Source of the DNA: Pyrrhoderma lamaoense
Taxonomy: Eukaryota; Basidiomycota; Agaricomycetes; Hymenochaetales; Hymenochaetaceae
Direction of reading: 5' to 3'
Assembly: GCA_002794735.1 (NCBI GenBank)
Contig: NBAZ01000001.1
Span: 1 to 64,000 of the forward strand
Length of the DNA: 64,000 nucleotides
Position 1 is the first letter of the stretch; each line of letters starts with the position of its first letter. Of the stretch, positions 45,684-58,594 are shown in pieces. Position numbers and translations under genes: made by a program. The notes beneath the pieces are model-generated. The model searched no databases. It saw only the letters and a list, made by a program, of their open reading frames with translations, and was not told the DNA's origin.

Positions 45684-46847
45684 TGCTTTTTGTTGTATAC
45701 TCTGTCGAATTGTATATTCAGATCATACTTTTTCCCAAAACGACAATGATAATACAAGTTTTGATATGTACTACTTATATCCTCGACACGGTATTATAAA
45801 GAAATAGAAGCTGCAAAGAATGTGGGACTCCTGATGAATTTCTTGATAAAAATGCTTTGTTGAGCCATGGATAAAATATCGAACTCGACATTCGTGTATG
45901 CTGTAGTTGATTGGTCTGTTTGGCTATCAATGTAGCCTTCACAGAGCTCAGTTGTGATAAAGTCATTCAAACCTAGAGCTTCATAATTTATATGGCCGTA
46001 GAGCGTGGGATACCTGAAACTATGATGCAGTACTAGATAATATATCTACCAAACATGAGGCATTAAATTGTATGTAGACTGAGCATATTGCTGATTACTG
46101 CCATTGATTCTAGTCGGTGATCATGGATAACGATGTGCTGTAGTGTTACAGAATGACATAATGCTCTGACTATAGACTTCACAAGACTTTGCTGTGTCTA
46201 TATACCCTCTCCTGTATTTTCAATCTAGGATTATTGTGGTACTACTGATCACAAGCTCTCATCCGAGTCAACGATGTTAATTAGTTCATCATAGCTTGGG
46301 TTCTCGAATACTTGGACATTTATTTGCGATTTCATCATAGATGCTTTCATGACATCGCAGAGCATAGACAAACTGAGCTTTAAGCCTGCTGTTTCGAAGT
46401 GCGATACACCCTTCCGTTGACATCTACGTGCTAAGTCCACCTGTTGAGGTTCTTCAAGGCTTCACGTTTGATTTAGAGCCAGATAATGCGAGAAAAAACT
46501 GTAAGCACACACATTTCAGCGAGACATATGTACTGCTTTCCTTATTCGTCTGTTTACGACTTCATTCAATATTGAACTCTAACGCTGCGACATCTCTTTC
46601 GTTCTTTTCTTACCATAAATTTCTTATAGATTCTGACTATATAGTTTCCTCTTGAGGTGTACTACACCCTGAGCTTTCGTGATCAATCAAGAGTTGTGCA
46701 TTGTACAAGACGGTACCATATTATGTTGCATGGTCTTTAGAGTTGTAAACGGCAAAGACCGAAGAGATAGATACAGATACCTCTTTATATGGTTTGTCAC
46801 GTTATTTTGTGACATAAGGCACCTTTCGACTTCGTCCTTAAACGACC
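45684..46847. other. Intergenic, weak ORFs only
   Basis: Short frames on both strands (for example 63 codons on the minus strand at 46249-46440) lack motifs or splice support. The region would include the LSM6 promoter. Confidence 0.4.
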
Positions 46848-47263
46848 ATGTCCAACACTGAAGCTATCCCTCACCCTCCAGCCGAGCCCCTGGAGGCACC
46901 TCCAGAAGCTCCCGAACCTTCAATTGGGTCACCAACTAACTTTTTGAAGGGTGTTGTTGGCAAAAAGGTCATTGTCCGCCTTACATCTGGAGTAGACTAT
47001 CGGGGTATGAGCTAGTGTGTTTCTAGTCTGTGTGCTGAATCGAAAGAGACTTAACAGGCTTACTGTCCTGCTTGGATGGATACATGAACATTGCGCTTGA
47101 ACAAACCGAGGAATATGTGAATGGACGAGTAACTAATAAATATGGTGATGCGTTTGTAAGAGGAAATAATGGTGTGTCCTCTTACAGTGATCTAATCAAC
47201 CAGTGTACTTACAACATATTTATAATAACAGTTTTATATATCTCAGCCGATGAGCCTTTATGA
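46848..47263 (+). CDS. LSM6: U6 snRNA-associated Sm-like protein Lsm6
   Basis: A subunit of the Lsm1-7 (mRNA decay) and Lsm2-8 (U6 snRNP) rings. Three exons give a Pro/Glu-rich N-terminal extension (PPAEPLEAPPEAPEPS), then SPTNFLKGVVGKKVIVRLTS and GVDYRGLLSCLDGYMNIALE (Sm1), then a linker with EYVNGRVTNKYGDAF and RGNNVLYISADEP (Sm2), ending at 47263. The last exon is only about 30 nt, after an acceptor near 47230. The Sm core is essentially complete. The roughly 25-residue N-terminal extension is longer than in yeast. Confidence 0.94.
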
Positions 47264-47481
47264 AATAATAAAAAGTTCTGTATCATCAGGGTAATTTTAT
47301 CACGATGCCTTTAGTATTTGAAACTAGTTGATTGAATAGGTAGAACACTACGGGTAAGCTATAAAATCAAATAAGTACTTGTCCTAGTGAAAATGAAACT
47401 CAAGCCCGATCGAAGGAATGGCTAGTAATTATGGGCTTAAGTCATTTGCGAGAAAAATTGTAAGAAATTCCGCTTCCACGC

Positions 47482-49587
47482 TTAAACGCCAGACTTGATG
47501 ATGTCTGCAGCTTTCTCTGCAACACCATACAGGGTGCTACTTAGATGGGCACTGATTTGAATTGGAAGTATGCTAGCATCCACAACACGCAAATTTCTTG
47601 TGTCATACACGCGTAGCGTTGCATCCACAACACCACCCAACTCACGGCGCATCATAGCAGCGGTACCAATTGGATGGGATACAGGGACAAATCCGTTTTG
47701 GATCCAATCGTGCCAAGCTGAGTCACTTCCACCATGCCCATCCTCTGGAACAGTGCCGGTCCCGGGGATATCTTCACCGGATGAAAATGAATTGAAAGCC
47801 TGTCCGTTCAATACTTTACGTGCGAGACGAACGCCCGCGGTCTGTACCGCAAGGTCGAAGTCAACGTCAAAGTAATTAACTATGACTTGTGGTTTTGTGA
47901 AGACATTAGTACTTGTTATGCTAACATTACCTCGGCTGAAAGGAAGAAGTTGCCAAACATCAATTCCAAAATCACTAAAAACTAGATCAGAATTTCACTA
48001 CACAGATAATTTCATAGTGCAGCTTACCTGGGATATCCAGTATCGAAAAATAATTCAATAAGTGGAGCTGAAAAGACTTATCTCAATCATAGTTGTAATA
48101 TGGATGATATCGTGTTCAGATACCATTGTTATTAACGATCAATCCGGCTTGTATACCAAATATTGTTGTTAGTGCATCGGCACTCATACCACTTGCTGCC
48201 TGGCTCTGAGCCCACGAGGGATACATAGCCATAATATAGCTAGCCATTTGATCCGCCATGACACTGCCATTTGAACCCGAAGTAGTGGCAAATAGCTCCT
48301 TCAAAGATGGATATGCAATACAATCGGATGGTCCACGTCCATCACTATTGAACGAAGGTTGAGCTGAATGCCCTAATGAATCCATAGTCTGTTCCTGCAG
48401 GTTATGACCAACAGCCGGCAGATCAACACTAACATCAATCCCAAGCGGACCCAAAATATTGGGATCGCCGATACCAGAGAGTTGTAGCAACTGTGGGGAC
48501 CCGATTGCGCCGGCTGCAAGGATGACTTCTGCACTTGCACTTGCAGTGAAGGTGTTACCTGTGTCATCTGAGGATCTGAATTCTACGCCGTAGCGGATAC
48601 ACTAGGTGCGGAACCGGAAAGAATCACTCTTGTAACTTGATGCCCGACAAGTGTGAGCCAGCCCTTGCGCTGATCTTCTACGGGGATAAGTAGGCTGTTG
48701 CAGATGAGGAACGGTCGTCGTCTTCATGCCAATTGATTGTGTTCGGCGTGTAGCTTACACAATTACAATCACCACCATTGAGATCCTGACATAAAGCAAT
48801 CCCGGACACATTTTGGATAGAGGTGACGAAGGCAGGTTGTTGAGGGCCTCCGTACATGGCGTCAGGGAAGGTCACTTGAACTGGACCGCTAGTTCCGTGA
48901 TAAGAGTCAATGCTGTCCGCACCTTTTGCGCGCTGTTGGTCATTAGGGGCAGAGAATGCTTCGGCCTATTATATTTCAAATAAAAGTACGTGAGATTGCG
49001 TACTCTCATGATTATAACGCGTACTTTTCAGTGGCTAATCACCTTTTTCATATAAGAGAAGAGAGAATCAAAGTTCCAGTTCATGCCTTCATCGTCCAAA
49101 AGCTGATCAAAAGCATCATATTGCTCTCTCATACCTCTTGTCCATGCACCACCATTGATTGACGTACCGCCCCCAAGAGTCCTCCCTCTGATGCAATATT
49201 TCATATGATATCGCTCAATTTCAAATTGTAGGAATGGGACTTTGGTTCATGTTAATTAACTTACCCCAGAATATTCTTGTCTCGATCCGTAGCCCACTTC
49301 CACACAAGATCCGTGTTGAACGCAGCACCGTAGTTGTATATATCGTAAACATCTGCATTTGTGCGGTCATCATTTCCAGCTTCGATTAGGAGTATGGTTT
49401 TTGAAGAATCTTCAGCTAGGCGGGCTGCGACAGTGATCCCAGCAAGACCTGCCCCAACAACAATGTAATCGAATGTTTGTCCGTTTGCGGAGCTTGGATC
49501 AGTTGTAACTCCAGACGCCCTTTTGTGTAAGACCGAACTTGCACCAACGAACGTCGGGAGAAGCAATATGAGACTTCGGAGGTGCAT
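47482..49587 (-). CDS. Secreted GMC-family FAD oxidoreductase (glucose/aryl-alcohol oxidase-like)
   Basis: An FAD enzyme that oxidises an alcohol or sugar and may make H2O2 outside the cell. The start at 49587 gives a signal peptide ([19 protein letters not shown]), then [19 protein letters not shown] (dinucleotide fold) and TILLIEAG. Next comes [18 protein letters not shown], then [31 protein letters not shown], and the C-terminal [14 protein letters not shown] with [20 protein letters not shown]. The two His are in the usual catalytic positions. There are short introns near 47990-48060, 48960-49040 and 49185-49262. One-base losses at 48588-48589 and 48682-48685 break the frame; adding one G/C to each restores a continuous GMC protein of about 600 residues. 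Substrate not deducible. Confidence 0.88.
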
Positions 49588-49901
49588 TGTATGGGGAGGA
49601 GAGAGAGAGAAGGGATCAAACTATTTAATTTTTTATGCTTTGTGCAACTCTGCCTTTATCGTGTTTTATTTTATGATGCTATGGCGCCAAAGCGAGCAAA
49701 ACTTTTGCCGACTTTGGTACATTCGCACAAGGAGAACATAAACCGAGGACGCTATTACGGCGGCGCATCTTTGTGGAAGTCTGAAACGGAACTGCATGGT
49801 AGTATCCGAGACCCCGATATATTCGCTATAAAGTTGTAATGGTTCAAAGAAAGTAGAGGATAAATAGACCATATGAAAGTTTTTCAACTCTAGTTTCTAT
49901 A

Positions 49902-49971
49902 ACGTCGTTGGTGAAACGGTTATCATGCTTGCCTTCCAAGCAAGCGGCGGGGGTTCGACTCCCCACGACGT
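49902..49971 (+). tRNA. tRNA-Gly (anticodon UCC), T-arm one base short
   Basis: Acceptor stem ACGTCGT pairs with ACGACGT. D-arm GTGAAACGGTTATCAT. Anticodon stem CTTGC/GCAAG encloses loop CTTCCAA, giving anticodon TCC. The T-arm has GGGGG on the 5' side but only CCCC on the 3' side of loop TTCGACT, so one C seems to be missing at 49961-49964. All other parts are canonical. No intron. The 3' CCA is not encoded, as expected in eukaryotes. Confidence 0.88.
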
Positions 49972-50318
49972 ATTTGAACTCAAGATTTTTTTTCTAAATT
50001 TAAATTGATCTATACATACAATCTGCTGTAATGCACTCCTAATGCAATGTGTGTCCAGAGTCTAGTATAGTAAGTAGCATCGTTTGTAGTTTTTATAACT
50101 ATACAATAATACATAATGATCGGGCACTCGGGCTTCTTCAAGAACCACGCTGAGAACACCGCCCCGATGATTGGACCGGGGATATCCATATGATGGTCAG
50201 TAAATTCATATGCAACGAAGTGATTGTCTACTTGTGTTACTTTTGAGCAAACCCCCTCCTGTAAAGAGGGTCTTAACCGGTATATTCAAATACCCCCTAA
50301 CACCAGTGAGTATATCTC

Positions 50319-51573
50319 ATGAATAAACCACCATCACCTCTCATGCCTTCTCAAATCTCCATCGACTCAACTTCCATCTTCTTACCTAACATCTTTAAAA
50401 GTCGTGTACTTTTTTGTACAGGTGGAGGATCTGGGATATGTCGATCTATGACGGAGGCAATTGTGAGCATTCTTACTTTCCCTCAATGCTCAATTCCTCA
50501 ACTCGACTTGTTGTGTCGTATATAGATGAAACACGGTGCAAACGCCGTGATAGTCGGTAGAACGTGAGTACAACATGAGCTCCGTTGGTGAGAGAGGATG
50601 TCTTTTGTTGAAACACGAATTTTGTTATGTTGGTACCTAGATTGGAGAGAATCACGAGGGCAGCTGAAGAACTCCAACAGTCAAGTGGAAACAAGTGCAT
50701 TGCAGTTCAAGCCGATGTTCGTAAACCCGAACAGTTGAAAGCCGCAGTTGAACAGACAATTAAATCATTTGGGGAATCGATTTTGTTATTTGCGGTATGT
50801 AGTTCTGAACTTACAACGTAATTATCACTACGTCGGAAGGAGGGAGTTAGTGATACTTTCTTCAGGTGCGGCTGGAAACTTCTTGGCCCCTATATCTGGT
50901 CTTTCGGAGAATGCATTCGCACTGTTCTGGAGATTGATACTGTGAGCTCTTTCTTCTACTGAAGCAGTGCTATAATTAACTTACAGTATGTGCTTGGAAA
51001 CGGAACAACTGTCTTAGATCGGAACGTACAACACCGTAAAAGCCACACTTCCATATGTACGTGAATCAAAAGGATCTTATATACATGTCAGTGCAACACT
51101 GCATTATCGAGGTACGCCAACTTTTTGGTTTTGGATCTATTGGGACGACTTCGTTTTACAACTTCTTATCTTTTTATATAGGGACACCGTACCAAGCTCA
51201 TGTATCTGCGGCTAAAGCAGGAGTAGATGCATTCTCTGCTGTCCTCGCCGTAGAAGAAGGTCCACGTGGAGTACGCTCAAATGTTATTGCTCCAGGGCCG
51301 ATTGACGGAACAGAGGGTATGGAGCGATTGTCGCCTACCTCTCCAGGTGCTATGGAAATTATCAAGAGGGCAATTCCACTTGCTCGCTTAGGTGACAAAC
51401 GTGATGTAGCCAATGCTGCTGTCTACTTGTTCAGTGACGCGGGGTCTTTCGTTACAGGTACTGTTCTCGTTGTTGATGGAGGAAGTGCACACGTCCAGCC
51501 CCCACAATTGCCATATCCCGAATCAGTACTTGACCCAGAAGGAGCTCGCAAGTTGATCAAGCAAAAACTATAA
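50319..51573 (+). CDS. SPS19: Peroxisomal 2,4-dienoyl-CoA reductase-like SDR (SPS19 family)
   Basis: An NADPH reductase needed to degrade unsaturated fatty acids with even-numbered double bonds. The start at 50319 leads to KSRVLFCTGGGSGICRSM (TGGGSGI nucleotide motif). Next come MKHGANAVIVGR, CIAVQADVRKPEQL, AAGNFLAPISGLSENAF, IGTYNTVKATLPYVRESKGS, YIHVSATLHYRGTPYQAH, SAAKAGVDAF, RSNVIAPGPIDGTEGM and YLFSDAGSFVTGTVLVVDGG. The order and VSATLHYRGTPYQ are typical of DECR2/Sps19. Single missing bases at 50771-50774 and 50918 restore IDFVICGAAGNF and FRTVLEIDT. The C-terminus QKL is only a weak peroxisomal signal. Confidence 0.87.
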
Positions 51574-51786
51574 AGTCTTTGTTACTGGGTTTCTCCCCCG
51601 TCTTTTCCATTGAGTCAAGAATCAACAACGTTCACGATTTAATATATTACGATTGCTGTCATGTCATGTCATCCTACTATATCAATATTTCACAGTAAAT
51701 ATACAGCCACATAGGCAAATCCTGCAATAACTAAATTTACACATGCAAAATGACCAAAAAAGATGAAAAAATAAGAATAAGATACG

Positions 51787-54700
51787 TTAATTGTTGTCCA
51801 AGCGATGCGGTGTAGTATCCCAATCCATCTTCTGTGTTAAAACACCAACTAGAATGAATTCGGGGACATAGATGTGGTAACCTTCCTCAATCAAGTCTTC
51901 GGTTATCTTACTATCTTCCTCTAGTGAGACCACGTGTCGCTCTTTGTGTCCTCGCAAAATACGAGCCGTAGGGTTTTGTACCAAAACCTGAACAAGAGGA
52001 GTGTTAGAGGGATGATACATATAGAACTTGAAGTCATTTTCTTACCTTTCCGCCGGCCGATGTTATGACGTTCTTGTAAGTACTAAATTTATCATTCTTC
52101 TGTAAGCTCTTTGTGAAGTAAAATGTATGGCCTTCCAGAAGCCTTTGCGACGAAGATTGGGATCGGCGAAGAGCGTCAAGTAGCTTGAAGCTGTACTTCT
52201 TCTCCCCTTCTGGATCTCTCAAGAGATAATCTTCAGGGGCTAAAGCAGATTTAAAATTAGTACAATTGAACACAACCTTGGAAATGAACTTCGGACCCAC
52301 GTAATAGGCGCTTAGCTTTAACTGAATCATGAGCCCATTTCTCAGTAACGATGTTTCGAACCGTGGCCATTGCACATAAAAATTTCTCTGTCCTCCCTAT
52401 GGTATTTGCTACAAGTAAATTGCATTCTGTAGGTTTAGACGCTATCTTAACGCCGAGTTGTCGAAGACCCTATGATACTCTGTTTAATATATGTCGACCT
52501 GATATAGTATATAAAAATACTTATTTACCTTTAAGATGGAATCACTCAAAGTGACTTGTGTAGTCATTAGTGAAATATCAATAGCTTCTATTGAGTTGGA
52601 ATCTCTAGGGCCACCGGATTCTTCATTCTCATCATCCGACAACCCGTCCTGGGCAGCGCCTTTTCCTTTGTCTAACTTTGCATTGGATTGAGTCTTTCGT
52701 AACCGTTTACCCTTGGACTCTGTTTCCGCAGCATCTGCGTCCACTGCGCTGATACGTCGCTTTTTCTTATCCAATTCATTTCCTTCTTTTGCTTTGCTCT
52801 TTGCCGCTTTCTCTTCCCACGGGCCACGAATGGTGCCCGAACGTCGTTCTTTCTCATACTGATTCATATCCGTTGCACTCTCATGTAATCTTGTAGCAGC
52901 TTTTGTAGCGGCTTGCCGCCTCGAGGGGGTGCGTTGTTGTGCAACTGAATTTACTAGTGGCATAGGGCGCGAAGAAGGATGAACAGAATCCCTGTTTGGT
53001 TTACTCTTTTGTTTACTTAGAACCTTTCCAGGAGTACGAGGTGATGATAATGGACTTTCATCCGATAGATCATCTTGAGTTATTGACTTCTCCCCTGTTG
53101 GCTTTTTTCGCTTAGGAGTGTTAACACTACCTTTGGCAAGAGATGGTTCGTTAGATATAGAATAGGCTTGGCTTGAGTTTTTCCGTGGAGACTGGATCTC
53201 AACGACAACTTGACCGGATTTTGGTCCCGGAAGAGAGGGCCGTCTTTCAAGGCGTCTTTTTGGGGTGCTAAGTTCCTTTGGAGGACTAGCAGCTGCTACT
53301 TGTCCCCGACCTCCTTTCGGTTTGTTTTTCAACAAAGGTCCTTTGTCATTGCTACTTTCGTGTTCAGACTGATCATCATCGGAAATGATATGGTTGGGCT
53401 TTCTCTTCGGCGCATGTTTGATGGGTGTGGTGATTTCGTCCGAGCTTGATATATTATCATAAAGAAGATCGATTTGAGATATATGATTCTTGGCCTTGGC
53501 CGGAGATGCATTCTTCCTCTCAGATTCTCGTGGAGTCGATATAGATCTCCCTCTTGAACGACTACTTCGCCTCTGAGGCACCCTTGCTTCCTTTGTTGCA
53601 CTCGTTCTTGATTTAGATCGTGTAGTAACAGCTTTTTTAGATACATGAGCAGTTCGGCCCTAGGAACCTTGTTTTCTTCGTTCACATCATCCATCTTGTT
53701 TACAGACTTTGATTTCCAAAGAGTATCGACTCTATTCTCCTTTTCATCGTCGTCATCACTAAGAGATGCATCTCTAGCAGTTCGCTTTGCAGGCGTGAAA
53801 TTTTTCCGTTGTCTGCCACGAAGTGCTTTAGCTGGTGTCCTTGTTCTATCTCTAACTTCGTCGACGTAGGATTCGTCCACATAGCTATTTGAAGGAGATC
53901 CCATCTTGTCCGGACTCCGATGGCCATCTGGTGAATCGGACTCTTATCATGCACAAGTCCCTTATGGGCATTTCCTTTCTTGAGAGGAGAGGAACCAGAC
54001 CCCTTGAAACCCTCATCATGGTGTTTCATATCACCCTGGTCCCCAGCCGTACTCTTCGTAGGACTTTTTGGTATCTCTTTGGATGAAACCTTTCTTGGAG
54101 AACCATTCTGTTGAGTACGAGTGGTGTCTTCGAGATCTGACAACTCGTTTGCAGCAGAAGCACCGTCGGAAGGGGCTGTTATAGACTCTACTTGTTTTGG
54201 CAGGCTAGCCTCACGTTCGATCTCGATAAGTTCCTCTTCCGTAATGGGACAATACCTCTCGTCCCCACAAGAGTCCCAAAATTAAGACCAGGAGGGAAAT
54301 TAATGTACTTCTCCTGTGCAGGGTTGCGAGCTGACCATGAAATAAAGCAGTCCTCTAACCACGTGTGATTAACGACAGGGATATCCCAATCACGAGCTTT
54401 GTTCGCCTTTTCACCCCCTAAGCTGTTGTAAAATCAATCTGAGAAACATATACACACTCCTTAAACCAGTAAGTATCACTCACAAAGCTGCCACAACAAC
54501 TGTATTCGCAGTAGTCATCTGCGGGGTGAACTCGCCCCCCATTAACTCAATGAGCTTTTTAAGATATCGTCGAGCATCTCCTTCATAGTTCGTTGCCGTG
54601 ATTTTATGTTTTTCGAACCCTTTAATCACACCTGTATTGGTAGGGAAATGCACCAATTGATCTTCCGGGCGTGACACAACACCAAGTTTGTGTACATTAA

Positions 54701-55928
54701 ATAGCCAAGAAAGCGTCCCTATAGTTTTATGCATTCGAACAGCCTAATTTCGGGGAAAATTTTGTTTAATTATTAATGAAATACATCAGACAAAAGATGA
54801 TCTCATTCCATTTTCTTACCTTGGCAAATGGCAGTCCAACACGATGCTGAATTATGTAAACGTCTGCCTGTGCAACATCTAAGGCTTCATCACCACTATT
54901 ATTTACAATGACGCCACCTGCGCGCCTAACTGATGCTTCGACCGCTTCCCTTCTACCTTCACCCAGCTTCAAGGAAGGACTAAGCAATATAAACTTCCCG
55001 CCCCAGATATCCTTATGAGAACGATTAAGAGCCGCGATTCTCATAGGCTCAGGTTCGTCTTCAGAACAGCAGTCTTTACAAACGCCTTCGTCAACGGTGG
55101 GAGTTGTGATTTCGAAAGCGAGAGATCCGGACGAAGTAAAGGTGGATCTGGCCATGCGTAGTTGGTTTCAGGTAATCGTACAAGAAGCTTAAAGCAATCA
55201 TCGAACCAGTGTGGTAATACAATATGGACCTGAGTTACCGCCTTGTAATGCATCGCCGTTTTGTACTTGTCCGAACCAGGTCGTGCGGCAATTACATGGG
55301 TACAATCACGGGTATATCCATCTCTGTAGAGCCCTCCTAGAGCATTTACACCAGCAGCAATGACTTCTCTGTCACAAGGCTCTAACTAAAAGATAAAAAA
55401 GTATGGACAATGATAGTTTAGTATCACCACTCTAAAGACAGATCAAAACTCACCTCCGCAACACAAATAATCGTGCCGGAGAATATCATCAACGGATCAG
55501 CCGAGAATATACTCGTACTGTAAGCACAGAGAATAGAATTAAATGCGAAATGTCAGAGGCAACTAATGCAAGTCAAACGAAGAAGACAAAAAGACAAAAA
55601 GACATACTCTAAAAGCCTTCCATTCAACAGACTTCTCTCAACCCAAGAATCCTATTTCATCTTCAATCATCAGTAACAGTCAAAACAGCCCCAAAAAAGA
55701 CGTAATTAAAAGCATGAGACCGCATACTCACCGTAACCACCTTCACATCCACCTGAGCCCTTTCCCGTCCTTCAAACTGGAGAGTATCAGAAATAACATA
55801 CCCGCCTCACCCACGTCCACCAAACTCGCCCCATTAGCATCCAAAAGCTTCGTAAGCTCCTCCCGTCTTTGCGTAGGTAACGATGTCGATATAGAGTACT
55901 TCACACCAGAGAATATCTGTCTGGTCAT
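51787..55928 (-). CDS. RTT107: Multi-BRCT DNA-damage scaffold, Rtt107/Brc1-like
   Basis: A nuclear protein that in yeasts binds phosphorylated H2A and organises repair at stalled forks. It runs from MTRQIFSGVKYSIST at 55928. The N-terminal half holds about four BRCT repeats (with VLPHWFDDCFKLLVRLPE, LSWLFNVHKLGVVSRPED, WDIPVVNHTWLEDCF). A long basic, Ser/Pro/Lys-rich linker follows (53580-54150). The C-terminal BRCT pair has GLRQLGVKIASKPTECNLLV, IGRTEKFLCAMATVRNIVTE and a final unit ending PHRLDNN. The 4+2 layout and GRTEKFLCAM motif match Rtt107/Brc1; PTIP is the animal relative. Missing bases at 53656-53657, 53937-53939, 54263-54266, 55127-55130 and 55801-55803 break the frame. About 1,200 residues. 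Confidence 0.8.
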
Positions 55929-56337
55929 TATTGTTGCATAGAAAGAAATTCAGAAAAAAGCCGCTATTCAAGCCTTTACCCCTTCCAACCCCTTTTTTTT
56001 TCTATGTGTTGCAAAAAGTGTTTGAGCCAGTAGAGAAAAGAACGCAAAAAGAGCCCTTGAAGATTGAAGAAACAAAGCAACAGAGAGAAGAAAATAATTG
56101 AGGGCTCAGAGAACAAGGCACACACACAAGCAACTTAGCATGGGAGTTTAGTTACAGTATGTAGACCGTGACAAAACACGTTGTGACACGTCGCGATGCT
56201 TATTCATAACTCATTAAAGTAGGACAAAACAATAGAACCGCTTAGATATCAAAAAAAAAAAAACTCAAAAAGGACTTTTTTCATCAGTAACATAACCTCT
56301 TGAAATCATACAAATTGAAATTGAACATCTTACATAG

Positions 56338-56409
56338 TCTCTGGTAGTATATCGGTTAGTACACGCGCCTGTCACGCGCGAAAGCGGGGTTCGATTCCCC
56401 GCCAGAGAG
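56338..56409 (+). tRNA. tRNA-Asp (anticodon GUC)
   Basis: Acceptor stem TCTCTGG pairs with CCAGAGA. The anticodon loop CTGTCAC gives GTC. The T-arm CGGGG TTCGATT CCCCG is perfect. The D-arm contains GGTTAGTA. No intron and no encoded CCA. Confidence 0.95.
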
Positions 56410-58594
56410 ATTACAGTGATTGAAAATACTTTTTTCTGTCATCACAAAAATTGCTCAACTACACAACAAACCTACCATTTATCAACATAATCATAACCAT
56501 GAATAAAAAAGAAAAAGAAAAAAAAAACTGAATCCAAACAAAAAGAAAGAAGAGAATAAAGAAACCTCCCCCCCTTCAACCACCAGACTTATTTCTCACA
56601 TCAGATCCTTCTTCATATAACCTAGATATCCCGACGCTCAATTTCAGGATATTAACAATTTGATACTGATCCTAAAAATAGATTCCAAGAAGCCGCGATA
56701 CCTCACTAATCAAGTAGAGGAGAGGGCGAGACATCTTACTTATTACCTACTAGTAGTGACCAGGGCGGAAGTACTTATCAGTTAGTAGTTAGTACGCATC
56801 CATTCGAAAGGAAAGCATTCACAACTTTTTCATCCTTCCTAACAGCTTACATTAATAAAAAAAAAGAGGTGATGGCATCAGACCAATTTCTAGAGAGAAA
56901 AAAAAGAATAGTAGACGGCTATTATTTCAAATTCGAGACTATATATATATGCTAGTAAGTACGAAGAGAGAGAGAGAGAGAGAGAAAGAGAGATTGAAGT
57001 AGATCGAACTCGAGACAGATAAGAAGAAGAAGAAAAAAAAAAAAAGTATCAGTACAGTAATTAATCACTCGATGCGCTATTTCCAGCCCACTAGTGCTGA
57101 GTAGCGTACATAGTAATCGAAGAGAAAGTTAAAAGAGATAGCAACTTGAGCACAGACAGACAGAGGGGGACAGACAGACAGACAAACAGGCAAACAGACA
57201 GAGAACAGACAAAGAGAAAATAAACAGAAAAGATATAAGGAAAAAAATACGCAGAACAAATTGGGGTTGAAAGCAGGTGGAGAGAATGGTAGACTAAAGA
57301 CTAAAACAAAAACAGGGATTGCTTGAAAAGATCGAGTGGAAAGGTGGGGATAAAAAAAATCAACTTGAAGGCAGAACTGTGATGATGGCGATGAGGATAA
57401 ACCAGATTGTAAAAAAAAAGGAGCTAGATTTAGAGTTAAAGATATGTGTGTGTGTGGTGAGAGAGAGAGGGGGTAGAGGATACTACAGGCGAGAAAAGCC
57501 AACTTGAGGAGAGAGGGGAGGCACCAAAACCAAAAAAAGGGGAAATAGAAAAAAGTAGACGAGCTAGTTGATCAAACAGGAGCAAAGTGAGGCCTCTTCC
57601 CCCGCGCAATGCATCACTGATGCACTAGAAGAGTAAAGGGGGGCCGGGCTAGGTGTGTGGGTGAGTGTGTAATCATATAGCAACATACAAAAAAGGGAAT
57701 AGACTAAACAAAAAAAAAGTGTGAGTTATATATATAAGAAAAACGAAAGGGGACAAATGAAGTTTTTTGGTATAAATGAAATCAGCAGATCAGTAAAATC
57801 AGTAGTCAATAATCAAAGAAAGACACAAAGAAAAAGAAAGAAAAAAAAGCGCGCGCAGATATGGAATAATTAACTTTGATGGTCGGGTGCGTGTTGCTAT
57901 ATATGTGAAGCAGCGAATAGGAAGGTAAAGATGCAGATAGTCAACAGATCAGACGTGAAGTAAGGTAGAGAAGAGATTCGGGGGTGGGAAGGGGGTGGGA
58001 GAGAGATTCGGAGAGGGGAGATGAAAAAGAAATTATTACTAAAAGCAAGAGGGGACCACGGATAAACGAGAGGATAAAAAACTTTTTTCAACTACTACCT
58101 GTCATTCGCGAAGCGAATATAGGCTTCAACTCGCATTGGTGGGATGGGTGGGTGGAGGGGGATCTTTGAGGGGGTAATCGCTATAGATAGACAACACAAG
58201 GGACAACAGAAGTTATAATATCAAGTTCACGAGGAAGACGGTAGTTTCGGGGAATGTGTGTGCGTGCGTGTGTGAGTATACACGGGTACTACGCTTCGAA
58301 AGATGTTACAGCGCATGATCTGATCTAGTAGAAGTTTAGACCCAAGAAGCCAAGGAGATAGATTTTCAAAGAAGTTGCGTGCGTTGGAGAATAAGTGCCA
58401 ATATCAGCTTGAAGAAGGAAAGTGTCCCTTGAGTAACACTCAGGGGAGATGGGGGAGTCAGTAATGGTTGATAATAACTCGCCATTACTCCCCATCTGTC
58501 CCCGCCCTATTTTTTGAAGAAAAAAATTAAGCAACAATGATTGTTGCCCCTCAGAGAACTCTTCCAGACCCCTGCGTACCCACTTCACCCATTT
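56410..58594. other. 3' flank of the HMG gene: low-complexity DNA and simple repeats
   Basis: No supported gene. It contains an (AG)n run near 56966-56990, a GACA-type tandem tract at 57153-57215, A-rich runs and GT-type repeats near 58256-58275. The strand bias (purine-rich on +, so pyrimidine-rich on the coding minus strand) suggests a long 3' UTR or terminator region of the HMG-box gene. Confidence 0.5.
57153..57215. repeat. GACA-type microsatellite
   Basis: Imperfect tandem GACA/AACA units (ACAGACAGAC, then GGGGG, then repeated GACA and CAAACAGG variants) over about 60 bp. Likely polymorphic between strains. Confidence 0.7.

Noticed and set aside
46249..46440. 63-codon minus-strand ORF as a gene
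   Set aside because: No recognisable domain, no splice support and AT-rich flanks; likely chance.
57077..57502. 141-codon minus-strand ORF rich in Phe, Leu, Ser and Cys as a membrane protein
   Set aside because: It is the reading of purine-rich simple repeats (GACA and AG tracts) on the opposite strand, so its hydrophobicity is an artefact of composition.
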